NCBI GenBank assembly: GCA_030549775.1
Contig: CM060177.1
Span: forward strand, 55,182,638-55,246,637
Direction: 5' to 3'
Length of the DNA: 64,000 nucleotides
Origin: Tamarix chinensis
Lineage: Eukaryota > Streptophyta > Magnoliopsida > Caryophyllales > Tamaricaceae
The notes below the pieces were generated by a model. That model was given only the letters and a program-made list of their open reading frames with translations. It searched no databases and was not told where the DNA came from. The first letter of the stretch is position 1. Each line of letters starts with the position of its first letter. Shown one piece after another: positions 22,791-35,470 of the stretch. Made by a program: the position numbers and the translations under genes.

Positions 22791-23850
22791 TATGAACTCC
22801 AAAATGACCAGCTATACCCTCTTATATACTTCTTTAACAAGTAAATCATGTACACTAGAATGATATATACACCACTTGTTAAGTTTGAAAAGAAATTCAT
22901 CTTGTAGTAAATAATTACCACAACTATATTCTTTTTGCACGCATTAAATATGTCAACAAAATCTTCATCTTTATGATATAACTCCTTTAAAAATATCAAA
23001 CCTTATAATTTAACATCCAATATAACCAATATTATGGATCTTCTTAACAAAGCATCTGCTACGACACTTTCTTTACCATCATAATGTTTGACAAAAAACA
23101 CAAATGATTGTAAGAAACTAACCTATTTGGCATGCCTAGGATTAATCTTATTTTTCCCATTCAAATATTTTAAACTCTTATGGTGCAAATGCAAAACAAA
23201 TAACTTAGGTATTAAGTAATGACTCCATATTTCTAGACTTCCTATAATAGCATAGAACTCTTTGTCATGTGTTGAATAGTTTAATATTTCTCCAATTAAT
23301 TTCTCAATAAAAAATGTAATAGTTTATTTTTCTTGTGAAAGTACAGCTCCTATCCCCACCTCACCTACATCACATGTAACCTTAAATAATTTACCACAGT
23401 TGGGTAAAGAGAGTATGGGTGCATTGAATATCATAGTTTTTAAAGTTTCAAAGGCTTAAGTTGCATCCTGAATCTAATTAAATTCACCCTTTATCATGAG
23501 TTGTGTTATTAGTGTGACAATAGTAGAAAAATCCTTAACTCATCTCCTATAAAAACTTACCAAACCATTAAAACTCCTCACATCATGAATATCTTTAGGT
23601 ATTGGCCAATCTTTAATAGCCTCGATCTTTATAGGATCAACTTTAATACCTTCACTACTCATAATATATCCAAGTAAAACTTTACTCGAAAGCATAAAAT
23701 CACATTTCTCTAATTTTCCATAGAGTTTAGTCTCCCTCAACTTATCAAATAATTTCCTTAAATGAATAAGATGATCATGTTAATTTCTTTTGTACACAAG
23801 TATATCGGCTAAGTATACCACAATAAAAATTCTAAGAAAAATGTCAAATA
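22791..23850 (-). pseudogene. Gy1: RT C-terminal half and RNase H, decayed
   Basis: From the LINE junction on the minus strand: IVVYLADILVY (the YxDD catalytic box, here Y-L-A-D, so the first Asp is lost), then LYGKLEKCDFMLSS, GYIMSSEGIKVDPIKI, DVRSFNGLVSFYRR (23740-23540). RNase H follows, with FKVTCD, IGAVLSQ, NYSTHDKEFYAII and KSLKYLNGKNKINPRH. The frame then runs through KELYHKDEDFVDIF (22999-22790) toward the integrase zinc region. It is continuous with the RT N-terminal half at 28956-29700 on the other side of the LINE. Confidence 0.85.
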
Positions 23851-23864
23851 ACTTTATTCGTTAG
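23851..23864. repeat. LINE target-site duplication, left copy
   Basis: ACTTTATTCGTTAG, repeated exactly at 28942-28955. An extra shared A would extend it to 15 bases, but it may belong to the poly-A tail. Confidence 0.95.
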
Positions 23865-23936
23865 ATTTTAATTAAAAAAATCTTAAGGCTGCCGGTTTTC
23901 TCTCTCCTCTCTCCTAGGGTTGAGAGAGTTTCGACC

Positions 23937-25525
23937 ATGGCCAAGAAGAAGAGATCTTCCCCTGGATCTAGAAGTCAAGGATCTTTGGCTGGTAAGGATC
24001 AGGATTGTGACATAAGTGTGGATGGAACCAAATCTGTATTGGTTAGAACAGAAATTTCAGAATCTCTAGAAACCCTAGTTTCAGGAGGTGGCGATCAAAT
24101 GCTCCCAGAGGAGAATGACCTGATCGACGTAATTTCACCTATTGATTTTCAGAAAAATACGATGGGTGGACACACTATTGTTCCATCTACCTCAGGGCCT
24201 TCCCATGCAGGTGTGTCCAATGCAATAGTAGAAACCCTAGCAAATGAGATTGCCATTGCAGGCGACCAGCCAACTTCCAATATCAGAGAGTCAGTCTGGA
24301 ATAGACTCCAACCAGCATCGCCCCCAAGATCATCATGGAGAGATGTGGTACTTGGTAACAGAATCCCTAGCCATGGATAACCTCTGGATTTTCAAAATCC
24401 CATATATGAAAAGGGGAGGGTGATTGTTAAACTGGATAGGGATGAAGTTGATTCTGAAGAAGCACTTTGGGCCAACACTTTGATAGGTTTTGTGTATGGG
24501 AAGACTCCATCTTTCACACAGATGCAGAATTTTGTCATGAGACAATGGAAATCAGTGCTGTCTCCTCAGGTTATCTTGCACTCTTCTGTTTTTTTTTTGT
24601 GTTTAAATTTCAATCTTAGGAGGAGGTTGCTTGGGTTCTTAGCCAGCATTGGATGTTCTTCAATAGACCATTTGTCTTAAAAAGATGGCATAGACGATTG
24701 CAATTTAATCCAGATGAATTGTAGATGTTGCCTCTTTGGATTAAATTCCCTAACCTACCATTGGAGTTTTGGTGCATGAAATCACTTAGCAAACTAGCAA
24801 GTGCTGTAGGGAATCCTGTTTGCACTGATTCTATAACAGCCTCTCGAGATAGGGCCTCATATCCAAGGGTATTGGTAGAGGTGGATGTGAAAAAACCATT
24901 ACTGGAGTCTTTCATGATTCTTGATCCAGAGGGGATAGAGGTTGAACAAAAAATGGTGTATGATTGGAAGCCTTTTTACTGTCCTATTTGTGACTGTTTT
25001 GGTCATGACCAAAGGAGGTGTAAGAAAGTGCAGCATGAGAATAATATAGGACCTACAACAGAAGGAGAATGGAGAATAGTTAGGGATAATCGAAAAGGAA
25101 AAGGGCCTATTGATGCTGATCATGTTCAGGGTCAAGCACAGGCCAATGTACTCAATGTCCCTGGACGATTTCCCACTGCACATGCCACTGGTAATGAAAA
25201 GGGTGCTGGAGCAGTTCCATGTCAAATAACTGATGAAGGCTCTTTGGAAAAGCCACATTCTAATTTGGTAGAACCAATCATAACTTCTAAAGGCCCTGCA
25301 ACCTTTACTGCTGCTGGAGAAGGAATAATGGAAGGGAGTGAATCAAGGATGAAAAAGCCAATGCAGAGACAGGTTCAAATTTTTGAACCTAGAATTACTA
25401 GACTCAGAGCAAATATGGCTGGCTCTCATGAATGTAGGGATGTTGTTTCAGGACCAACCCAAAACAGAGGTGGATTAGATCATAGGGGAATGTTTTCCAG
25501 CATTGACCCTGATGGTCATGATTAG
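23937..25525 (+). pseudogene. LINE ORF1: nucleic-acid-binding gag-like protein, broken
   Basis: Starts at the ATG at 23937 after a CT-rich leader (MAKKKRSSPGSR). An in-frame TAA at 24378 precedes the DUF4283-type region (VKLDRDEVDSEEALWANTLI, then MQNFVMRQWKS). A frameshift falls in the T-run at about 24588-24598; after it the reading continues in another frame through TAG codons near 24630 and 24721 into MLPLWIKFPNLPLEFWCMKS and the zinc knuckle CPICDCFGHDQRRC (C-x2-C-x4-H-x4-C) near 24980-25021. Ends at the TAG at 25523. In plant L1s this protein binds the LINE RNA. The last 14 bases overlap the start of ORF2. Confidence 0.9.
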
Positions 25526-28500
25526 TGCTTGGAATGTAAGAGGACTTAATAAGACTTCCAAGCATAAGGAAGTCAAAAGATTTTGTGCTAGAAACAAAGT
25601 GGAGTTGTTTGGTTTATTGGAGACTAGGGTAAAAGAATCAAATTCAGTTTCTATCCTTAATAAAGTCCATAATGGGTGGCACTTTATTAATAACTATTCT
25701 CACCATCCTAATGGCAGAATATGGGTTTTATGGAATCCTATAGTTTGGTTGATGGGACCTTATAGAGTGCATGATCAGGCTATTTTATGTCATGTCACAA
25801 ATGTACACTCAAATACAAGCTTTTGGGTAGCTTTTGTGTATGCATTTACTTTTGGTAGGGGAAGACAAACTTTATGGCAGTGGTTGAAGGATAATTCACC
25901 TGGGCAGGAACCATCGTTGCCCATGGGAGATTTCAATGTGGTTTTACAGGAGTCTGAAAATTTTTAGGGTAGGAATCTAAATGTCTCTGATATGCAAGAT
26001 TTTAGAGACTATTGTCATGAGTTACAATTATGTGATTTACAAAGTTAGGGTTTTCATTACACCTGGTCCAGTCATAGGCAGGGAGAAGAGGAGGTGTTGT
26101 GTAAACTAGATAGAGCTTTTGTCAACCTCTCATGGCTTACTTCTTATCCACATTCTATAGCTGAGTTCTTAAGTCCTCTTATTTCTGATCATTGTCCAAT
26201 ACTTATTCACCTTAATATTTCTTGTTTGACTGGTCCAAAGCCTTTTAAATTTTTTCAATTTTGGACAGAATCTGAGGACTTTTTACCTATGGTCCAGAAC
26301 ATATGGAGGATCAAGATGGGAGGCAATTTGCTGCTAAAAGTTTCCAAATGACTGAGCTTGCTTAAGCAAGAGCTGAAATCTTTCAATAGAGATAAATATG
26401 GTTCCATTTCTCACAGAGTTAAGGTAGCCAGAGAGGAAGTGGCAGTTTTGCAGGCTCATTGTTTCAATCATCCTGGTGAGCAGGCCTATCGAATGTTGTT
26501 GCAAGAAAAAGAAAAAAATTTCTTTCATTTGCTTCACTGTGAAGAGATTTTTTACAAGCAAAAAGCTACAAACCATTGGCTTTCATGTGGTGATTCAAAT
26601 CATAAATATTTTTATGCCAAGTTAAAAGAGAGACAACAAAGGAAGACAGTGGTTATGCTGTTAGATTCCAATAATAATAAGATTAGAGGTGCAACCCAAA
26701 TTCATGAAGCCTTCAATTTGTATTATCAAGAGCTGTTGGGAACTGATGTTGCTATGGAGGGAGTTATTGATTTGCCTGAGCCCTGCACTTTTAATCATAA
26801 TTTTTTTGCTGGTCTATCTGCTCCTGTATCTGAGGCTAAAGTGAAGAATGCCGTGTTTTCCATGGGGGATGCAAAAGCCCCAGGAATTGATGGTTTCTCT
26901 ATAGGTTTCTATAAATATTCCTGGGTTATTGTTGTTGAGGAAGTAACTTGGGCTGTAAGGGAATTTTTCTCTACTGGGTTTCTCCCCAGAAAATTGAATA
27001 TTACTTCTTTCACTCTCATCCCTAAACATTCTAATGCAAATAGGGTTACTGAGTTTAGACCTATAGCATGTTGTAATGTGCTGTATAAGACCATTGCTAA
27101 GGTCATGGTTCAGAGGTTACAGCCCTTTATGCCTCAAATTATTGACCCCTCTCAAAATTCCTTCATTAAAGGAAGAAGCATTGGTGAAAATATTTTGCTA
27201 GCCTATGAATTAGTAAGGAAATATTCTCACAAGGGCATTTCTCCTAGATACATGATAAAAATAGATCTCAAGAAGGCTTATGACATGGTAAATTTGGATT
27301 TTCTGCAGAAAATTCTAAATCTATATGGTTTTCCACCTCATTTTATTAAATTGATTATGGCATGTGTAACTTCTGTATCCTATTCTGTCTCTTTTAATGG
27401 GGTGTCGGCTGCTCCTTTCCCTGGTAAAAGAGGATTAAGGCAAGGTGATCTTCTTTCTCCCTATCTCTTTGTGATGGTCATGGATTATTTCAGCAAGTAT
27501 TTGAAGAAATTATGGTCAGATCCTAGGTTTCAAGCTCACCCAAGATGTATAAGACTCCAGCTCATAAATTTGAACTTTGCAGATGACCTTTTATTGTTTT
27601 GTAAAGGAAATTTGCAGAGTATTATATGTCTCAAAGAGGTTTTGACTCATTTTGTTGCAACTTCAACGCTCATGGTGAATCCTAAAAAATGTTCTATTTT
27701 TTTTGGAGGAGTGTTTGTAGAGAATCAGACAAGTATTCTCCATATTCTTAGGTATCCTACAGAAACTTTTCCAATCACTTACCTGGGGTTGCCCTTATCC
27801 TCTGCAAGACTAACAACTACTCATTTGCAGCCATTGTTGGATAAAATGTCTGCAAGGTTAAGGCATTGGAGTACCTTATTCCTTTCTTATGCTGGGAGAT
27901 TACAACTCATTAAGTCAGTGCTATTCAGTATTCAACTTTATTTTAGCCAAATCATTCTCCTACCAAGGAAAGTGCTAAACTGTTTTATTAGTCTTTGTAG
28001 AACTTTTCTCTAGTCGGGTAAAGTTCAGATGAAGAAAACTGCCCTAGTAGCCTAGGAGTCTTTATGTTCTCCAAAACAGGAAGGTAGGCTTGGGCTATTA
28101 AATTTGTAGTTGTGGAATTATTATGCTTTGGGTAAGCTGCTTTGGAACATAGCTACAAAGAAGGATACAATGTGGGTTAAATGGGTACATTCAGTGTACA
28201 TTAAACAAGCCACTGTATGGGATTTTTGCCCATCATCTTACAATTCATGGCTTTCTCTTAAGATTTTACAGAGCAGAACAATTGTGAAGGAGTTCATCTT
28301 AAACTGTGCAGCAAATTAGAAGGAGTATACTATTAAATCAGCCTATAAGGCCATTAGAACTTCACAGGACAAATGCATTTGGGCTAACCTTATTTGGAGA
28401 CCTATTTCTACTCCCGGGGTAAATTTCCTTGCTTGGCTTGCATGCAAAAATCGACTCTTAACAAAAGCAAGACTAAGGGAGATTGGCATGGCTGTGGATA

Positions 28501-28895
28501 CAAAGTGCACTTTCTACCAATAGCATGATGAGACTAGGGATCATCTCTTTCTCTTCTGTCCTGCGGTTGCTATCATCTGGAAGACTATTAGAAGATTGGC
28601 TGGAAGAAGTGATCCTATTCTAGGATGGGATCAAGAGATTAAGTCTCTGCTTACAAGAACAAGACAGGCACATAAGAAGAAGTATATCTTGGGAGCTTTT
28701 TGTGTTTCTTATATAGCTGTTACTTGGCATGAAAGAAATCTTAGACTATTTCAGAACAAAACCAGACAACTAGGTGTCCTTATGAGAAGTATTCTTATGC
28801 ATGTATAGAGATTATTTAGCAACCATGTCCTTTCTGCATAGTTTGGTCAGTGGCTAGGTCTGCTGGATGTCATTGCTTATAATGCAAAGTTGTAA
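25512..28895 (+). pseudogene. LINE ORF2: endonuclease-reverse transcriptase, interrupted by ten stops
   Basis: One frame runs from ATG 25512 to TAA 28893. The N-terminus is an exo-endo-phosphatase endonuclease: ISAWNVRGLNK, LLETRVKES, and GDFNVVL (25936-25956). The RT core (26358-28010) is open throughout: DAKAPGIDGFS, ITSFTLIPK, EFRPIACCNVLYK, IDLKKAYDMV, GLRQGDLLSPYLF and the catalytic FADD (at about 27578). The C-terminus has the zf-RVT block (NFLAWLACKNRLLTKARL, then ETRDHLFLFCP). In-frame stops: TAG at 25965, 26046, 28011, 28053, 28107, 28317, 28521, 28806 and 28839; TGA at 26349. Several fall where the family has Trp (ENF-W-GRN, FL-W-SG, VA-W-ES). No RNase H domain follows. Cut and copied by this enzyme, L1 RNA would integrate by target-primed reverse transcription. 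Confidence 0.95.
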
Positions 28896-28941
28896 TCTCC
28901 TTTTCGATTAGTAATAATATTCTACTTATCGGAAAAAAAAA

Positions 28942-28955
28942 ACTTTATTCGTTAG
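28942..28955. repeat. LINE target-site duplication, right copy
   Basis: ACTTTATTCGTTAG, identical to 23851-23864, directly after the A-run of the LINE. Confidence 0.95.
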
Positions 28956-29700
28956 TCTCATAAATGAACTTGATGCATTACATGAATCAAAAGGCATCAT
29001 TGTCCACTCATAAAGACCATATTTTTTTAATGTAGTTTTCCATTCATCCCCTTCTCTTATTCTCATTTACTAATATCCACTTCTCAGATCAATCTTCGAG
29101 AATAGTTGTGCTCCACATAACTCATCTAATATGTCATCTAATCTTACCATAGGAAATCAATATTTGATAGTTATATTGTTAATAGCTCTTGAGTTAATAC
29201 ACATGTGATAGTTACCATCCTTTTTAGGGACAAGTAATGTAGGCATAAAACATGGGCTCATGCTTTCCTTCACACACCCTTTTCCTTCTATCTCTTATAT
29301 TTGTAGGCATATTAGGTAAGGATACACTAGGAATTAAATCTATGGCATGTGCTATTCCTCTCTTAGGTGGAAATCTTGGTGGTATTGTGATACTCATCAA
29401 AGAGTTTATTTAATTGAGGATTATCATTATTTCTCTCCCCTTATAGGGATTACTTCATTATCATAGCATAGAAACTTCCTTCTTCTTGATTACATTTGAC
29501 TATAGCCTTTTCATTTAAGAATAAGATATTTTTATTCTTGATTATGATCTCATTATCACATTTAGAAGGTTTAAGTTTATGCCTCTTCTTATCCTTCTCA
29601 ACTAGATATCAATTAGTAATACCATTATGAATAATATTTCTATCATATTACCATGGTCTACCTAATAAGATTCTACATGCATCCATATGTAAAACATCAC
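28956..29700 (-). pseudogene. Gy1: RT N-terminal half, decayed
   Basis: On the minus strand, [74 protein letters not shown] and [10 protein letters not shown]. These are RT blocks 1-4 of Ty3/gypsy. The reading stops at the LINE duplication and resumes on the other side at 23850. Confidence 0.85.
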
Positions 29701-29764
29701 ATAGCACATCATCATGATAATTACCAATTTTAAATAATACTAGGGTTTGTTTTATTACCTTGAA

Positions 29765-30034
29765 TTATTTATCCTTATTCAACCATTGAATAGAATAAGG
29801 CTTTATATGTGGTGTAGTTTTTAACCCCAAATCCTTCACCATCCTCTCATTAGCTACATTTGTACAATATCCACTATCAATGATAATACGACAAATTTTA
29901 TCTCCTGCTCTTCCTTTTATTTTAAATATCTTCTCCATTTGAGTAGGTTTCTCACTAGCACTTTCTTCTTCATTTGATTCACTAGAAACTTCCTCAAAAG
30001 GCTCATATTTCGGATCTTCTTCACTTGTCTCCAT
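29765..30034 (-). pseudogene. Gy1: aspartic protease region
   Basis: An 89-residue minus-strand frame with an acidic N-terminal half (METSEEDPKYEPFEEVSSES) followed by CRIIIDSGYCTNVANERMV, the retropepsin active-site loop (DSG) and flanking strands of a gypsy protease that cuts the polyprotein. The usual DSGS/T-T/S-N pattern is recognisable with the third position changed to Tyr. It joins the RT in order. Confidence 0.8.
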
Positions 30035-30703
30035 GGCTTCAATTTCTTATAAGGATAATACCCTTTTATTTGGATATTCGTGAGCAAAATGTCCAAACCC
30101 TCATCATTTAAAACATTACCTAGTAGAGACTTTATTCACTTTATATTTTACTTTCTCCTATCTTTAATTCCTTGCTTTTTATCTAAATTTATAGAAGCTA
30201 AAGTACCTAATCCAAACTTTGTAGCTTGAATACTTGAGTAGTATTTTATAGATGGATTACTTTGTTAATCATGAGGCTTAGTGGATTTAATTTGTTTTTC
30301 AAATCTTAGGGATAGTTTAAACATATCATCTAAAGAATCATATAGACATGTCTCAAATTTGTTTTAAATCATTATGTTAAGGCCGCCTAAAAATCTTTTA
30401 TAAGTTTGTTCCTTTCTTTCATGGATATCGCATACAAGTGTCAACCTTTTGAATTCCCTAACATATTCTCTAACACTTAGTAGTCCCTGCCTAAGAGTAG
30501 TTAATTTAATATAATTATCTTATTCATACTCTCTAGGGATAAATTTCTTCCTTTGATGATTTTTAAGTTTCTCCCAAGATTTTATCTTTGATTTACCTTC
30601 TCGTTCCCTAGTCCTCTTTAGATTATCATACCATATCCTAGCTAACTTGTTAAACTTAGAGTAGCTAGTTTACGTTTTTGCTCATCTTAATAATCTTTAA
30701 ACT
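30035..30703 (-). pseudogene. Gy1: gag C-terminal part, decayed
   Basis: On the minus strand it reads through stops as GKSKIKSWEKLKNHQRKKFI, IKLTTLRQGLLSVREYVREF, LTLVCDIHERKEQTYKRFLG, the retrotransposon gag domain. A worn CCHC knuckle lies at about 30080-30133: CFK, two TGA stops, GFGHFAHEYPNKR, where the second and last Cys are lost. The N-terminal part is at 34180-34366, beyond the inserted solo LTR. Confidence 0.8.
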
Positions 30704-30708
30704 CAAAG

Positions 30709-33700
30709 TGTAATACCTAGTATTTTTGAAAAATGGTTGAATAAGAATGTTACTAATTTTTTTACCTTTCACCTTGATATAATGTTATGATTTGGTTTGA
30801 GGTAAAATTCAAGATAATATTTAGGGTTAAATGCATCATAAAAATGGTTAGGAATATCTTAGGGACAATTTGGCATAGGTTAATAATGTTCCATTTTAGT
30901 GAAGGAGATTTTTTAGAAAATCAAGCTAAACAAATATGGCCAGCTCAACAAATCAATCAATGGGTTTGGGTCTACAAATCAACTATTCTACAAACCATTC
31001 AATCGATTCCCAGTTTAGTTAAGGAAACCCCATTTGTTAAAATGACAAACTAGTATTGGTTCATGAAACCTATCGATCGATTTGCTTGAAAAACTCAATA
31101 GACCTCATTTTTTTTAACATGATTTCAAATCAAATCGCTAGTGGTTAATTAGGCTAATTGTGGAAGAGAGATAAACTTAGCATTATCTTCTTCCTCCTCT
31201 CTCCTCTACACATTTCTGAGATCAATGTTTTGACCTCAGGCATAACTTTAAATATCGGGAAGATTATTTCCATGCTGGACTTCAATTACTTCTCTTGTAT
31301 ATGTTAATTTTGGCCTAATTGAGCTATATTTTCCAAAAACACCATTTGAGCTCTAGAGAATAGGTCGGCAATTCCTAGAAATTTTTTTTCCATTAGCTTG
31401 AATTCAAAAGGTAATTTGTAAGGTTTCGAGTTAATTCTTGAACCCTTTGTGATTCCCCTGATTCCCCTCGATTGTTTGGCTATACGTAATCCTAATCATC
31501 CCTTTTATACACTTTTTATTCTATCCGTCGAAATCTCCAAGCCTAATATTCACCTTTTCTCTTTCTACACTTCACACCTTATAATTAGATTTCTTACAAT
31601 ATTTTAATCCTATCTCTATCTCTCTCTTGTTTGAATTGTTGAGTAAGGAAGAGTTAGATTTTGGGAAAAAGGTTGAGTGGTTCAGTTAAGCATTTCCCTT
31701 TTTTGCCTCAAGTTGGTATGTTCTTCTTTCTTTATGTTTTAAGTTTTAAAATTTAATAAGGTTTTGGTGTAAATTTCTAAGTTTAATATTGTGGTTTTAA
31801 AGTTTTAAAAGCTAAGAATTTCATAGTTTGAATTTTTTTTTAAAAGGGGATTTGCCTACAAGTAAGTGATTCTTGATTTTAGTATGTTTAGTGAGTATTC
31901 TTACATGTTTTGTGTTCCTTTAAGTTGATCTCTACATTATCATAAGTTTTTAGGTTGGTTAGATGGTATAATTTGAGTAAAACTCAAGAAAATGGTAAAA
32001 ATAGGATATGATGATTCCATGTTGTGAAATGCATGTTCATTCGGTTGGAAATGAGCTAGACTATGTTGATACATATTTTAATATGGTTAATGATGATTTA
32101 TATGTAAGAATTTGCACGCAATTTAATGGTTTAGTGTTATATTACAAAAACTAATCTACTGGTTAGGTCAAACTGATTAGCCGGTTCCTTGAACAACTGA
32201 CTAGTTGACCCAACCCATCGACTGGTAAGCCTGTCAAAATCTTGGTCTTACTCTCTACTTTAACTGATCAACTAGTTTGGTAGAAATGATTGATTATTTT
32301 ACCCAAATCAATTGACCTATTTAATGGGAAGTATTATTTGGTTGAGTTGAATCGATCAAATGTTGACCCAAACTAATCAACTGTTAGGCTAGATCAATCA
32401 GCTGGTTCAACTGGTTTGCAAGGTCTTTTTCCTTTCAATTTGGTTATGTTTTGATTCTATGTTTAGTGCAATACTATGATTATGAATGGGATACAACATA
32501 GATTTTATCATGGATTATTGACCTAATAAAAGGATTAAGTGGATCATAAATTATGGTATACTCTATAAGTAATGTAAATGCTAAATGGGTACTTCACTTA
32601 TGATAAGTGATGATATTGAGAAAAGAGTAATGAAACTCAACAAGGGCTTGAATTACATAATATGGTGGACATAAATAATATTAGCTAAGGATAAATGGAA
32701 AACCTATATAGTTGGAAAAATGGAAAGAAAGGGATTGCTAATTAATAACATGGAAATTGCCTTTGTTTGCTTTTTTTTTTATGGGCCTTGTGTGATCACT
32801 TATTCTTATGAATAATATAATAATCACATAAAACAAAAGACAGTCAATTTGATTATAAGACTGGATTACTCAATCCTTAATTAGCTATTAGGGGTTCATT
32901 TGCTTTTGGGTGCTTTTGGTGCTTTTGGTCAGGATCTTAAGAGGTTATGGTGCCTTACCTACTCTAGATATAGATGATGTATTAGGGAGTATCAATAATA
33001 AATGGTATGGTTACCTAGATGATTGGCTTCGGCTAGAATTATACCCATATTTGTTGGCTTCGGCCCGGACTTATGTCCATCTTAGTGATTGACTTTGGCT
33101 TATACGTATGTTTGCTTGGTGATTGGCTTTTGCCTGGACTTTATGTCCCTTATTTGGATAGGATTCCATGGTATGTGAGACTATGGGGGGATGCACAGTT
33201 CATCGCTTGATGATAATAAAATATGGATGATAAGTAAATAGTTGATAAAATATGACCGATAACCAAGTAAATGATTAATAATTGGATAAGAATGAAAGTA
33301 ATGGTATGAATAACCAAAAATGATGACAACTGGTTCATACACTTGGTTAGTGGCATAAATGATTAATTGGTTATTGAATGGAATACTAGTGATATGATTA
33401 ACCTATCTCATAGGAAATGGTATAACCTAAAGGATTGAGTAATTGGGAAAAACTTTAGTGGTTTTCCTGGATCTTATCTATTATTAAATGTGTGAGTACC
33501 TACATGATGATAATGTAAAACAAAGCATGATATATTCTACCTCTTTAGAGTTATGCATGATAGCATGTGCTTATTTACTCTTACCATTATATACATGGCT
33601 TCATTATGATGCATATTATATGTTATATCTATGTATGTTAGCTTCGCATACTTGTATACCCATTGAGGGAGCAACTTGGCTTACTCAATATATAGCATAT

Positions 33701-34179
33701 TAATGTGCTTATATGGTCGGTCACCTACTCATTCCTACTAGAAGAGGTCCATGTGTAAATCTTGAGGGATAGCTAGTAAAGGGATTACCTCATTTGGATC
33801 GGGACATGAGAGTAAGGATAACCAGATAATTTTTAGGGTTTGTGGTAGGCTGAGGTTCTGATTTTGGGGTGATACCCTAGTCTCATTTTATTGTAGCCCT
33901 ATATTTTTATGTGCTTATGGTATGTAATGATTTAGTTAGGAACCATTAAGGTACTTCGATGTAAACAATATTCAATTCGATTATGTAACATTTTATTCAT
34001 ACTAACTATTGTTTAAAATGTTTCGATCGGTTTTAGCCTTGTATTTGGTATGACATAGGCAGCGAATGTCTATCCTATGTCAGGTACGACAGTAATATCC
34101 CATTTTTTTCTAGGTGAGGTTATAGATTCTAAAATTTTTTAAGTGAAATTTTTATGTAGTGAAAAATGGGGGTATTACA
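30709..34179 (+). mobile_element. Solo LTR C5 inside Gy1 gag, 3.47 kb
   Basis: Begins TGTAATACC and ends GGGGGTATTACA; flanks CAAAG (30704-30708) and CAAAT (34180-34184) are a 4-of-5 target duplication. Removing it joins the two gag parts in one frame. C-family motif clusters lie at 30947-31080 and 32150-32420. A phrase GATTGGCTTCGGCT with TTATGTCC recurs about four times at 33020-33150. The CT-rich stretch near 31500-31650 and the stem-loop near the right end give + sense. No PBS, gag or pol inside. Confidence 0.85.
34051..34082 (+). other. Stem-loop near the 3' end of solo LTR C5
   Basis: TGACATAGG (34051-34059) pairs perfectly with CCTATGTCA (34074-34082). AGTAATATCCCATTTTTT follows, nearly the reverse complement of the terminus GAAAAATGGGGGTATTACA. 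Same layout as LTRs A and H, with unrelated arm sequence. Confidence 0.75.
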
Positions 34180-34366
34180 CAAATATAGCCTCCACTTCAT
34201 GTAACCACTCAATAAATAAGTCTACATTAAGTTTACCATCAAAATTGAGAAGATCAAGCTTAATGCCATTCTCTTCTTTTTTAAGATACTTTAGTTGATG
34301 GTCATGGAGTTTTTGATTACTTCCACTCCCTATATACTCTTCATCATGGTATATTCTTGAACTCAA
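34180..34366 (-). pseudogene. Gy1: gag N-terminal part
   Basis: ATG at 34366 on the minus strand, then GIKLDLLNFDGKLNVDLFIEWLHEVEAIF, the start of the gag domain. It is cut by solo LTR C5 right after the codon for Phe; the reading resumes at 30703. Confidence 0.8.
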
Positions 34367-35470
34367 GTACCTTCCCTAAGTTAAATTATTTTATTTTATA
34401 GCACTTCCTTATCAATCCCTATAGAACTCCCTATGTTCTTGAACGTTTTGAACCGATTCTTGTTCGGCAAAATTAGACTCAAATTTTTATAGTTGATTTT
34501 GTATTGTAGGTATTTGTTTAGTTTTTGAGAACTAGTGGCATCTAAATTTTTTGAAATTTTATGAATAACTTCAAACATGGTTTGGAAATTTTTCCCCCTC
34601 CATGATTTGACAACTACAATTCTAGACACTTAGATTCCACTTGGTTTTGTTTTAGTTGTTTATACCCGAGACAACTCAACCTTACAATGCAATTCTTGCT
34701 CAATTTTTGTAAAACAATTTGATTCCAATGAATCCAACACACAATAAGCAAGTAAATCCATTAATCACACAGCAAAAACGATTACACTTAAACACTTATC
34801 TTTCTAAATTCTTGATGTAGAATTCAACAAGCTTTAAAAACCACTTCGAAACCCCAAAACTTTTTATGCAAGTGTTCAAGATTTTAAAGTATAAGGTCAT
34901 GTAGGATAAAAACAACCTATCAATATGCACTACCTCTAAAAAAATAAGGCACTATACAATCAAACACTAAAAAACCGAAGATACATGATAAAAACTCAAC
35001 AACACACACACACACTACTCGGCTAGAATGTTGCAACCAATCATCTTCCAGGATCATGCAGGTTTAATTGCATCAAATACCTATTATAATCACCAAAGTG
35101 ATTGCACAACATCAAAGAAAATTAAAACATGTAATTTTTTCATGCAAAACTTAAAACTCCAAACGTTTAAAACCTACACATAGTATGAACAATTCTACAC
35201 ACACTACACACATGATTTATTTTCAAAACCTATGTCAAACCTTCCATGAAAGAATAATCCAAATCATATCAAGAACTATGCAATATTGCATTATCACATG
35301 TAAGGACATGTAAATCATGTAAATTATTCAAAAGATTCAAAAAATATGCATCAAGAATCAAATAATTCAAGTAAGAGAATCAAGAATCTTACAAGAATTT
35401 CCAAATTAGCTTAGGTTGATGTCAAAAGTTCACTATATTTTGCACTTAATTTGGTGACACCACTACCCTT
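34367..35470 (-). other. Gy1 5' untranslated leader
   Basis: About 1.1 kb between PBS and gag. Open frames such as 34629-34396 show no recognisable domain. Confidence 0.5.

Larger units (their letters stand above)
23865..28940 (+). mobile_element. Plant L1-type LINE, full-length-like, 5.08 kb
   Basis: A non-LTR retrotransposon with CT-rich 5' leader, ORF1 (DUF4283-like region plus CCHC knuckle), ORF2 (endonuclease, reverse transcriptase, zinc-binding C-terminus) and a 3' end of TAATATTCTACTTATCGG followed by a short A-run, a form familiar from plant L1 elements. It is flanked by an exact 14-bp duplication. It is inserted on the + strand inside the minus-strand RT of Gy1, so it is younger than Gy1. 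Both ORFs carry stops, so it is not autonomous now. Confidence 0.95.
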
